Part shown: one piece after another, positions 1 through 4,756 of the stretch
Layout of the letters: every line of letters begins with the position of its first letter
Numbering within the stretch: position 1 is the first letter of the stretch
Notes under the pieces: generated by a model
What the model was told of the DNA's origin: nothing
Database searches by the model: none
Seen by the model: the letters and a program-made list of their open reading frames with translations, nothing else
Source of the DNA: an uncultured Clostridia bacterium
GTDB lineage: Bacteria > Bacillota > Clostridia > Oscillospirales > Acutalibacteraceae
Assembly: GCA_947567585.1 (NCBI GenBank)
Contig: CANONE010000094.1
Span: 1-8,371 of the forward strand
DNA length: 8,371 nt
Reading direction: 5' to 3'
Position numbers and translations under genes: made by a program

Positions 1-355
1 CAATATCCTCCTGTGAAACGGCAAAAGCAGAGGATTTTTCGTCCTCTGCTTCAGCTATCATTTCAATCTGTTCATCTACAGTCGGAAGATTGGCGGCAAC
101 TTCTTCCTCATTGGCAACGCTGCCCTCGGCAGGCTCTGGCTCTTCTGTCTGTGTCGCAGCCGTTTTTTCTTCCTGTCTGCCGCCGTCCGATTCTGGCTCT
201 GATTTTTCTAACTGTACCGCAGGCACTCCTTCCGTCTGCCAATCATCCTTCGCCTGCGGCTCGGATTCTTGGGACGTCAGTTGTAAATCAGTTCTTCCAG
301 TATCACTTCTTCCGCTTGGCTGCGGATGGCGTTCATCGCCTGCACCCACTGCATA
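1..355 (-). pseudogene. 5'-truncated fragment of a large ICE SNF2/helicase-like protein (continues off the left edge)
   Basis: This minus-strand frame is open from 355 to the window edge (about 118 codons) and leaves the window still open. It encodes a Glu/Pro/Ala-rich linker that ends in SSAFAVSQEDI. That ending resembles, from memory, the segment before the ICE-type repeat domain in the very large SNF2-related proteins of Clostridia conjugative elements, where a low-complexity acidic stretch precedes an 'SAF(A/S)(V/I)SQEDID' motif. No ATG or GTG with a convincing ribosome binding site opens this frame. It begins just after a TGA at 356-358, and its first 79 bases overlap the TnpV-like peptide in another frame. 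I therefore read it as the inside of a longer gene cut at its 5' side, not as a complete gene. It could also be translated by frameshifting from the overlapping frame. The family assignment is moderate. Confidence 0.5.
25..51. repeat. Perfect 10-bp inverted repeat (hairpin) inside the SNF2-like fragment
   Basis: AAGCAGAGGA (25-34) and TCCTCTGCTT (42-51) are exact reverse complements separated by 7 nt. The hairpin lies in coding sequence for the acidic linker. The loop on the plus strand is T-rich, but no T-tract follows either arm, so it is not a normal terminator. Confidence 0.6.
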
Positions 356-426
356 TCAGGGGACAACTTTTGATACAATATCAGCGGATACAAAAGCAGC
401 GGATAAGCACAAGATAGGGTGTGCAT
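277..426 (-). pseudogene. TnpV-like C-terminal remnant (49-aa ORF)
   Basis: The ATG at 424-426 opens a 49-codon frame ending at TGA (277-279). Its last 25 residues, starting MQWVQAMNAIRSQAEE and ending in EELIYN, resemble the C-terminus of TnpV, the small transposon-encoded protein of Tn4451-type elements, which ends in a 'W..-MN..-AEE-I---ELIY' pattern. TnpV is normally about 120 aa. Here the preceding 24 residues are Leu/Tyr-rich and do not look like TnpV, and no ribosome binding site stands before the ATG. That fits a 3' remnant joined to unrelated sequence. TnpV has no firmly known biochemical function that I can cite. The call rests on remembered family resemblance. The alternative is a chance open frame over the SNF2-like fragment. 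Confidence 0.38.
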
Positions 427-488
427 ATCAGCCGCTTTTTCTTTCTCATTCTATATACTGCGCCTTTGCGCCTTGAAAATGCACACCC
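417..488. repeat. 10-bp inverted repeat flanking the gap between the TnpV-like remnant and the 81-aa gene
   Basis: GGGTGTGCAT (417-426) and ATGCACACCC (479-488) are exact reverse complements, 52 bp apart. The left arm ends on the ATG of the TnpV-like ORF and the right arm stops just before the stop codon of the 81-aa gene (490). The intervening bases hold no other feature I can support. They may mark the edge of a mobile segment, or form a weak stem after the 81-aa gene. Confidence 0.4.
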
Positions 489-489
489 C

Positions 490-735
490 TTAAAGGTTAG
501 GATACCAGCGGAGCAGATCACCGCGCCCTTCGTCCTCCAAGGTTTCAACCGCATATTTCAGCCATTCCTCCGGCGTTGGAATTTCCCCGGCGCGTGGTAT
601 CTTCTCCCATTGCGCCCGCTTCTCCGGGTCTGGATCATTCATACCCTTTTCAATGCGGGCCGAGATAATCGCCCGCATTTCTTCCACCGTGATATTCCTC
701 TCACGGGCCAGTCTTTCAAATAAATGCTCTCCCAT
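490..735 (-). CDS. Small acidic/basic protein of unknown function (81 aa)
   Basis: This complete 81-aa gene has a good AGGAGG at 743-748, 7 nt before its ATG. The sequence is charged and soluble, with no membrane segment or signal peptide. The N-terminal half (FERLARERNITVEEMRAII) reads as a helical segment. A DPDPEKRAQW turn and a TPEEWLKYAVETL helix follow. Short proteins with this 'sVEEmr-eI-~ai--g---pdP-~qa-w--i-~-g--PTPEE' layout are common in Clostridia genomes and mobile elements. They are often labelled as related to the Spo0A C-terminal region on weak similarity, and I would not infer a sporulation role. The gene is divergent from the Xre regulator, and a palindrome overlaps its likely -10 box, so it is a plausible target of that regulator. 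Confidence 0.72.
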   Translation of the reverse strand: MGEHLFERLARERNITVEEMRAIISARIEKGMNDPDPEKRAQWEKIPRAGEIPTPEEWLKYAVETLEDEGRGDLLRWYPNL

Positions 736-825
736 GTAGATGCCTCCTGATTTTTAGATTAGTATTTCCGCCTTCCTGCTATGCTATCAGTATGTCCTTT
801 TTGGGAAATGATAAGTCTACTGATT

Positions 826-841
826 GTGACTATTATATCAC
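826..841. promoter_or_regulatory. Candidate operator palindrome (GTGA-N8-TCAC) over a minus-strand -10 box
   Basis: GTGACTATTATATCAC has inverted GTGA/TCAC ends spaced by 8 bp, a usual size for a phage-type Xre dimer site. Read on the minus strand, 832-837 is a perfect TATAAT. A weak -35 candidate (TATTCT) lies 17 bp upstream of it, towards the regulator gene. The site is in the 148-bp divergent gap, 42 bp before the regulator ATG and about 90 bp before the 81-aa gene. A repressor bound here would block the minus-strand promoter and could autoregulate its own gene. The plus-strand promoter is not clear by eye. Confidence 0.4.
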
Positions 842-883
842 CATTTTGGGCCTTAGAATAGATACAGATGGGCAGGTGGATTT

Positions 884-1186
884 ATGAATACACAAAAACG
901 CATAAAGCAACTGATGGAGGAGCGCGGCTGGACAGATTACCGGCTGGCAAAGGAAGCAAACCTTTCCCATTCCACAGTCACAAATATGTTTAACAGAAAT
1001 AATGCGCCGACGCTTCCGACCTTGGAGGCGGTATGCAGGGCGTTTGGTATAACTTTATCGCAATTCTTCTCCGAGGGGAATGATCCGGCGCAATTAACCG
1101 AAGAACAGAGCATACTGTTCTCAAAATGGAGTACCTTGACCGAGGAGCAGAAAAATCTGCTTCTTGCCCTCATAGATACCATGTAA
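884..1186 (+). CDS. Xre/Cro-CI family helix-turn-helix transcriptional regulator (100 aa)
   Basis: This is the only plus-strand gene supported in the window. The ATG follows AGGTGG (874-879). Residues 5-65 form a typical HTH_3/HTH_26 fold. RLAKEANLSHSTVTNMF (about 20-36) holds the two DNA-contacting helices, and TLPTLEAVCRAFGITLSQFF (about 43-62) is the closing 'class' signature of this family. The last 35 residues (LTEEQ... repeated as LTEEQKNLLLALI) form a short helical tail likely to mediate dimerisation. There is no peptidase or ligand domain, so control of its activity is not evident. Transcription converges on the recombinase operon, with a shared hairpin between the stop codons, and diverges from the 81-aa gene. 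It could be a repressor of the integrated element or an ICE regulator; the sequence does not settle which. Confidence 0.9.
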   Translation: MNTQKRIKQLMEERGWTDYRLAKEANLSHSTVTNMFNRNNAPTLPTLEAVCRAFGITLSQFFSEGNDPAQLTEEQSILFSKWSTLTEEQKNLLLALIDTM

Positions 1187-1196
1187 AACGACAAAA

Positions 1197-1228
1197 GCCC
1201 GCAGGCCAAAACCTGCGGGCGTCTTTTT
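1197..1228. terminator. Bidirectional intrinsic terminator between convergent genes
   Basis: GCCCGCAGG (1197-1205) pairs perfectly with CCTGCGGGC (1212-1220) over a 6-nt loop. GTCTTTTT follows on the plus strand. On the minus strand the stem is followed by TTTTGTCGTTTT. It lies 10 bp after the Xre gene stop and 10 bp after the second recombinase stop, so it can end both transcripts. Confidence 0.88.
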
Positions 1229-1230
1229 CA

Positions 1231-2841
1231 TTATGCAGCTTTCCATATTTCAGCGGGTATCTCTATCTCTTGTCCGTCGCGGAAAGCAAACACCAGCCGC
1301 ATATCCTCATATACCGTCACAAAATCCACCGTGGAATACCAAAGCTCCTCGTCAAATTCTGTTACCAGCTCGGCGCTGTTTTCCAGCCTTTCGAGGAACA
1401 TGGCAATTTTCGTGCGCTTGGCATTGCGCTCCAAACGAAGCTCCCCGATTTCTGCCAGCCGCTTCCTTGCCGCCTCGTATCTGTCGCAGTATCTGGTATA
1501 TTTCCGTTCATATTCCCCCTGATCCATGGCCTTCTGCGCATTGTCCGCAATAATCTTACGGATCAGGCCCATAGCAACCTCGCTTTCATTTTCAAGCTGT
1601 TCCTGCTCGGTATCAAGGTCGCGGGTATCGGTCAAAGCCTCCATGACTTCCTGATATGCCTCTATGATTTCCGCCCGGCTGCCAAGTATCTGATTGAAAG
1701 CGGCCAGAAATGCGGTTTTGATTTCTGCCTCGGTAAGATGGGGCGTTTTGCAATGCTGGCCCCGGTGCTTCTCGTTGCATTGCCAAACCAGAGCGCGGTG
1801 TGGGGTATTTGAGTGCCATACCTTACTGCCGTAAATGCCGCCGCACTCGCCGCAGATCAGTTTCCCGGAAAAAGGATGCAGGCAGCTCGTAAAACGGCCA
1901 TCTTCCTTGCGGCGTTTCAATTCATACTGCACAAGGTCAAATTTCTCCGGCTCGATAATGGCCGGGTGGCTGTTCTCTACATAATACTGCGGCACTTCGC
2001 CCTCATTGACCTTGCTTTTTTTGGTGAGAAAATCCACAGTGAATTTCTTCTGCAGAAGCGCGTCACCCTTGTATTTTTCGTTGGTGAGAATACTTTCCAC
2101 TACCTTACTCCGCCAGATTTTTTTCCCGCCCGGCGTAATGATACCTTCGTCGGTCAGATATGTCGCTATGGCCGAGGGTGATTTTCCATAGAGGAACAGC
2201 CGGTAAATAAGCCTTATCGTAGCGGCCTCCTCCTCGACGATTTCCGGCAGATTGTCTGCGCCCTTTCGGTATCCGAGAAACCGCCCGTATGGAATACTCA
2301 CCTTGCCGTCCGCAAACCGCTTGCGCTGGCCCCACGTCACATTTTCGGAGATAGAGCGGCTTTCTTCCTGCGCCAGCGAGGACATAATGGTGATAAGCAG
2401 CTCGCCTTTTCCGTCAAGGGTTCGGATGTTCTCTTTCTCAAAGAAAACCTCAATCCCTTTTTCTTTGAGCTTCCGAACCGTGGTTAAGGTATCCACCGTA
2501 TTACGGGCAAAACGGCTGATTGACTTGGTAATGATAAGGTCGATTTTTCCGGCCAGCGCATCGGCAACCATGCGATTAAAACCTTCGCGCTTTTTGGTGT
2601 TGGTCGCAGAAATGCCTTCGTCCGTATACATATCAACAAATTCCCAATCTTCCTTTGACTGGATATATCGGGTGTAATAATCCACCTGCGCCTCATAGCT
2701 GGTAATCTGTTCCTCGAGGTTCGTCGATACACGGGCATAGGCCGCCACCCGCAGCTTCTGCACCTGCGTACCCGAAGGGCTTAATGGTATGTTGTTTTTC
2801 TTGGCCGGTATGACCGTGACTTTTGCTGCTACTGCTGGCAT
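1231..2841 (-). CDS. Large serine recombinase 2 (536 aa, with coiled coil)
   Basis: This is a site-specific recombinase of the large serine integrase family, which cuts and rejoins att sites through a 5'-phosphoserine intermediate. The resolvase domain starts at YARVS, with Arg37 and nucleophile Ser39. KSISRFARN (106-114) supplies the paired active-site arginines 110 and 113. The Recombinase domain covers about 180-300. A zinc ribbon follows with Cys330, Cys333, Cys355 and Cys364. A long charged helical segment (about 395-490) matches the coiled coil that controls integration versus excision, and a short beta-rich tail ends the protein. I chose the ATG at 2839-2841 because GGAGGAG stands just upstream; an in-frame ATG 13 codons earlier lacks such a site. 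The start overlaps the end of the preceding recombinase by 13 bp, so translation is probably coupled. The length and the full set of domains suggest it is active. Confidence 0.93.
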   Translation of the reverse strand: MPAVAAKVTVIPAKKNNIPLSPSGTQVQKLRVAAYARVSTNLEEQITSYEAQVDYYTRYIQSKEDWEFVDMYTDEGISATNTKKREGFNRMVADALAGKIDLIITKSISRFARNTVDTLTTVRKLKEKGIEVFFEKENIRTLDGKGELLITIMSSLAQEESRSISENVTWGQRKRFADGKVSIPYGRFLGYRKGADNLPEIVEEEAATIRLIYRLFLYGKSPSAIATYLTDEGIITPGGKKIWRSKVVESILTNEKYKGDALLQKKFTVDFLTKKSKVNEGEVPQYYVENSHPAIIEPEKFDLVQYELKRRKEDGRFTSCLHPFSGKLICGECGGIYGSKVWHSNTPHRALVWQCNEKHRGQHCKTPHLTEAEIKTAFLAAFNQILGSRAEIIEAYQEVMEALTDTRDLDTEQEQLENESEVAMGLIRKIIADNAQKAMDQGEYERKYTRYCDRYEAARKRLAEIGELRLERNAKRTKIAMFLERLENSAELVTEFDEELWYSTVDFVTVYEDMRLVFAFRDGQEIEIPAEIWKAA

Positions 2842-4088
2842 GGCTTTCTCCTCCTTCCCCGGCGGTCTGCGTTCTCCCATGGCCGCTCTATGATCTGCCC
2901 GTCGTAAAATTCAAAGACCAAGAGGCGGTTATCCTTTACCCGTATCTCTTTCACCTTTTCCTGAAAAACGGCCCCGTCAAACTCCGGCAGGCCCAAGACC
3001 TCGGCGGCAATGGCCTCCAATATCTGCTCCTGTATAATTTTAGCGTCGCAATGGGCCTTTCCCTTCCGGTTATAAGTACAACAGAGCCACGCATAAACCT
3101 CCTTACCACGCAGGCGGTGAACATACCGAGCGCCGCATTTCCCGCATACGATACGGCTGGAAAACGGATACTCTCCATGATACCGAGGCCCCTCGGCTTT
3201 CCTGCGGGCATATTCTGCCAAAACGCGCTCATAGGTTTCCCGGTCAAGAATGGCCTCGTGACTGTTCTCTACATAGAATTGTGGACGCTCGCCGGTATTC
3301 TTCCGATTGTTCTTTGCAATCGGATCATCCACGAAGGTCTTTTGCAGAATCATATCCCCAGCAATCTTCTCATTGCAGAGCAGTTTCACAATATGATAGC
3401 CGGTAAGCGCTGCGCCCCGCGTCCCGACGGCTCCGGCCTTGGCAAAGGCCCGTTCAATTTCAATCGGTCTGGCTCCCTGCAGATACATGGCGGCGGCCAT
3501 GCGCAGAAGCTCCGCTTCCTCCGGTACAACTACCAGCCTGTTGTTTTCCTGCCTGTATCCGTACATTTCAACGCTCCATGCAAGCCCCTGCCGGAAATTT
3601 GACTGAACGTGCCAGCGGATATTCTCGGATACAGAACGGGCTTCCTCCTCCGCATAAGCGGCGAGGAGGGTAAGCAGAAACTCCCCGTCCTCGCCGAGTG
3701 TGTGGATATTCTGTTCTTCAAAGTATACGTCCACACCGATCAGACGCAATTCCCGGACGGTCTGCAAGGTCGTGACGGTATTGCGTGCAAAGCGGGAAAT
3801 TGACTTGGTGATAATCAGGTCTATATCCCCGGCCCGGCAGTCTGCCAGCAGCTTTTGAAACTGCCCACGGGTATCCTTTGTGCCGGACAGAGCTTCGTCC
3901 GCATACACACCAGCGTATTCCCAGCCGGGCGTTTTTTGTATCAATGCGCTGTAATAGCTTACCTGCGCAGATAATGAGTGGAGCATGGCATCCTTGCCGC
4001 AGGATACCCGCGCATAAGCGGCCACGCGCTTCTGCTTGGGAGCCTGCTGTACTGCCGCCATATTCACTTTTTTAATTGTGCGTTGCAT
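2829..4088 (-). CDS. Large serine recombinase 1 (419 aa, no coiled coil)
   Basis: This is a second serine recombinase, clearly paralogous to the one downstream. YARVS gives Arg27 and nucleophile Ser29. KSISRFARN recurs at 95-103 with Arg99 and Arg102. The Recombinase domain covers about 160-285, and a zinc ribbon uses Cys315, Cys318, Cys336 or Cys337, and Cys347. After the ribbon the protein goes almost directly to the beta-rich ending seen in its partner (RLLVFEFYDGQ here, MRLVFAFRDGQ there). The roughly 100-residue charged helical segment of the partner is missing, and a very basic tail (RRGRRRK) ends the protein. I chose the start at 4086-4088 for its AAAGGAGGG; an ATG 14 codons upstream is less well placed. 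With its catalytic residues intact it could act alone, or as half of a two-protein recombinase as in the CcrA/CcrB systems (inference). Confidence 0.92.
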   Translation of the reverse strand: MQRTIKKVNMAAVQQAPKQKRVAAYARVSCGKDAMLHSLSAQVSYYSALIQKTPGWEYAGVYADEALSGTKDTRGQFQKLLADCRAGDIDLIITKSISRFARNTVTTLQTVRELRLIGVDVYFEEQNIHTLGEDGEFLLTLLAAYAEEEARSVSENIRWHVQSNFRQGLAWSVEMYGYRQENNRLVVVPEEAELLRMAAAMYLQGARPIEIERAFAKAGAVGTRGAALTGYHIVKLLCNEKIAGDMILQKTFVDDPIAKNNRKNTGERPQFYVENSHEAILDRETYERVLAEYARRKAEGPRYHGEYPFSSRIVCGKCGARYVHRLRGKEVYAWLCCTYNRKGKAHCDAKIIQEQILEAIAAEVLGLPEFDGAVFQEKVKEIRVKDNRLLVFEFYDGQIIERPWENADRRGRRRKPCQQ

Positions 4089-4142
4089 ATCACGCCCTCC
4101 TTTCAGGACACTGATGTTATAGGAAGCCACCCGAAAAAGAAA

Positions 4143-4178
4143 GGCTTTTCAAAATAAAAAGCCACCTAAAACTGGCTT
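4143..4178 (-). promoter_or_regulatory. Possible attenuator: two mutually exclusive hairpins before recombinase 1
   Basis: Read on the minus strand, AAGCCA (4173-4178) can pair with TGGCTT (4159-4164). Overlapping with that, GGCTTTT (4157-4163) can pair with AAAAGCC (4143-4149), which is followed by TTTCTTTTTC. The second hairpin has terminator form. The first would prevent it, because both use the GGCTT segment. The structure spans the last codons of the SHOCT-like gene and the 60-bp gap before recombinase 1, so ribosomes finishing the SHOCT-like gene could decide which stem forms. The stems are short and AT-rich, so this is tentative. Confidence 0.35.
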
Positions 4179-4310
4179 AAATTTTTCTTTTAACCGGGCC
4201 TCAATGCGTACCAGATCAGCGTCATTTATCACACCCTGCCGGAGCATGGAGCGGGCCACGGCAAGGGCCGCCTGATACTTTTTCTCCCGTTCAAACTGCT
4301 CCTTTGTCAT
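4149..4310 (-). CDS. SHOCT-like small protein (53 aa)
   Basis: This short soluble protein has a charged N-terminal helix (MTKEQFEREKKYQAALAVAR). A pattern of the SHOCT type follows, in which a helix ends in G-I-(N/T) and a second helix leads to L-E-K-(F/Y): here SMLRQGVIN, DADLVRIEARLKEKF, then PVLGG. SHOCT domains are small helical-pair modules often found at the ends of membrane or nucleic-acid proteins; their role is mostly unknown. I chose the ATG at 4308-4310 because AAGGAGG stands 6 nt upstream. A longer reading from 4382 would run inside the preceding gene and lacks such a site. The start overlaps the end of the zinc-knuckle gene by 20 bp. Its place directly before two recombinases makes it a candidate accessory or directionality protein, which is inference. 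Confidence 0.72.
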   Translation of the reverse strand: MTKEQFEREKKYQAALAVARSMLRQGVINDADLVRIEARLKEKFKPVLGGFLF

Positions 4311-4707
4311 GGCCGCCTCCTTCCCCGAACCGCGCCGCGATATAACAGGCATGAGAACAATATTTCCTCTTTTGGTTTCCATAGCTCTTAAACTCCTTCC
4401 CGCAACGGGCGCAGGTCATAAGATAAAATGCTTTTCTATCCACAAGCTCCGGGTGGGCTTTCCACCATGCCCGGCGGCAGGCTTCGGAGCAGAATTTTCT
4501 CCCTTTCCGTCCCGGCAATTCCGCAAGTGACTGGCCGCAATGGCGGCAGACCGTATCCGCCTCCTTGGCAGCTACACCCGTTAAGTGATTGCGGCGGCAA
4601 AAGCTCTTGACCGTATTCTCGGAAAGCCCCAACCGGACAGCAATCGCACCATAGCCAAGCCCCTCCATGCGGAAGAAACGAATTTTTTCTTTTTCAGCGC
4701 CAGTCAT
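4291..4707 (-). CDS. HTH plus double zinc-knuckle protein, first gene of the recombinase operon (138 aa)
   Basis: Two parts are visible. Residues 1-42 hold a sigma-70 region 4/HTH_23-like DNA-binding unit (MEGLGYGAIAVRLGLSENTV, then KSFCRRNH). Two similar treble-clef-type zinc knuckles follow. The first is Cys54-x2-Cys57 with Cys73-x3-Cys77. The second is Cys99-x2-Cys102 with Cys117-x3-Cys121. In both the second pair is preceded by an (R/K)(K)(F/Y)C(S) motif. No sigma region 2 is present, so it is not a sigma factor even if automatic labels say so. AAAGGAGG lies 10 nt before the ATG at 4705-4707; a start 16 codons earlier would fall inside a terminator hairpin. The gene heads an overlapping cluster with the SHOCT-like protein and two recombinases. 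A role as DNA-binding regulator or recombination directionality factor is plausible but unproven. Confidence 0.82.
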   Translation of the reverse strand: MTGAEKEKIRFFRMEGLGYGAIAVRLGLSENTVKSFCRRNHLTGVAAKEADTVCRHCGQSLAELPGRKGRKFCSEACRRAWWKAHPELVDRKAFYLMTCARCGKEFKSYGNQKRKYCSHACYIAARFGEGGGHDKGAV

Positions 4708-4726
4708 GGTATTATCGCCTCCTTTG

Positions 4727-4750
4727 AAAAAAGCGGCCCCGAAGGGCCGC
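4727..4750 (-). terminator. Strong intrinsic terminator after the endolysin gene
   Basis: On the minus strand GCGGCCC and GGGCCGC form a perfect 7-bp GC stem closed by a TTCG tetraloop and followed by TTTTTT (4727-4732). It starts 7 bp after the endolysin stop. Its T-tract ends only about 20 bp before the ATG of the zinc-knuckle gene and about 5 bp before that gene's ribosome binding site, leaving no room for a promoter in between. Confidence 0.9.
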
Positions 4751-4756
4751 ACCAAT

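Noticed and set aside
13..723. Plus-strand open frames at 13-417, 90-476 and 421-723
   Set aside because: They have low-complexity or Phe/Pro/Ser-rich products without ribosome binding sites. They lie opposite the SNF2-like fragment, the TnpV-like remnant and the 81-aa gene.
1126..1812. 228-aa plus-strand open frame
   Set aside because: It overlaps the end of the Xre gene and runs antisense to recombinase 2. Its product has no recognisable domain, it crosses the bidirectional terminator, and its ATG lies inside the Xre coding sequence.
2823..3602. 259-aa plus-strand open frame
   Set aside because: It is antisense to recombinase 1 throughout. It reads as a shadow of that GC-rich coding sequence and has no ribosome binding site or domain.
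4149..4382. Longer 77-aa reading of the SHOCT-like gene
   Set aside because: The first 24 codons fall within the zinc-knuckle gene and lack a ribosome binding site, whereas the ATG at 4308-4310 has AAGGAGG.
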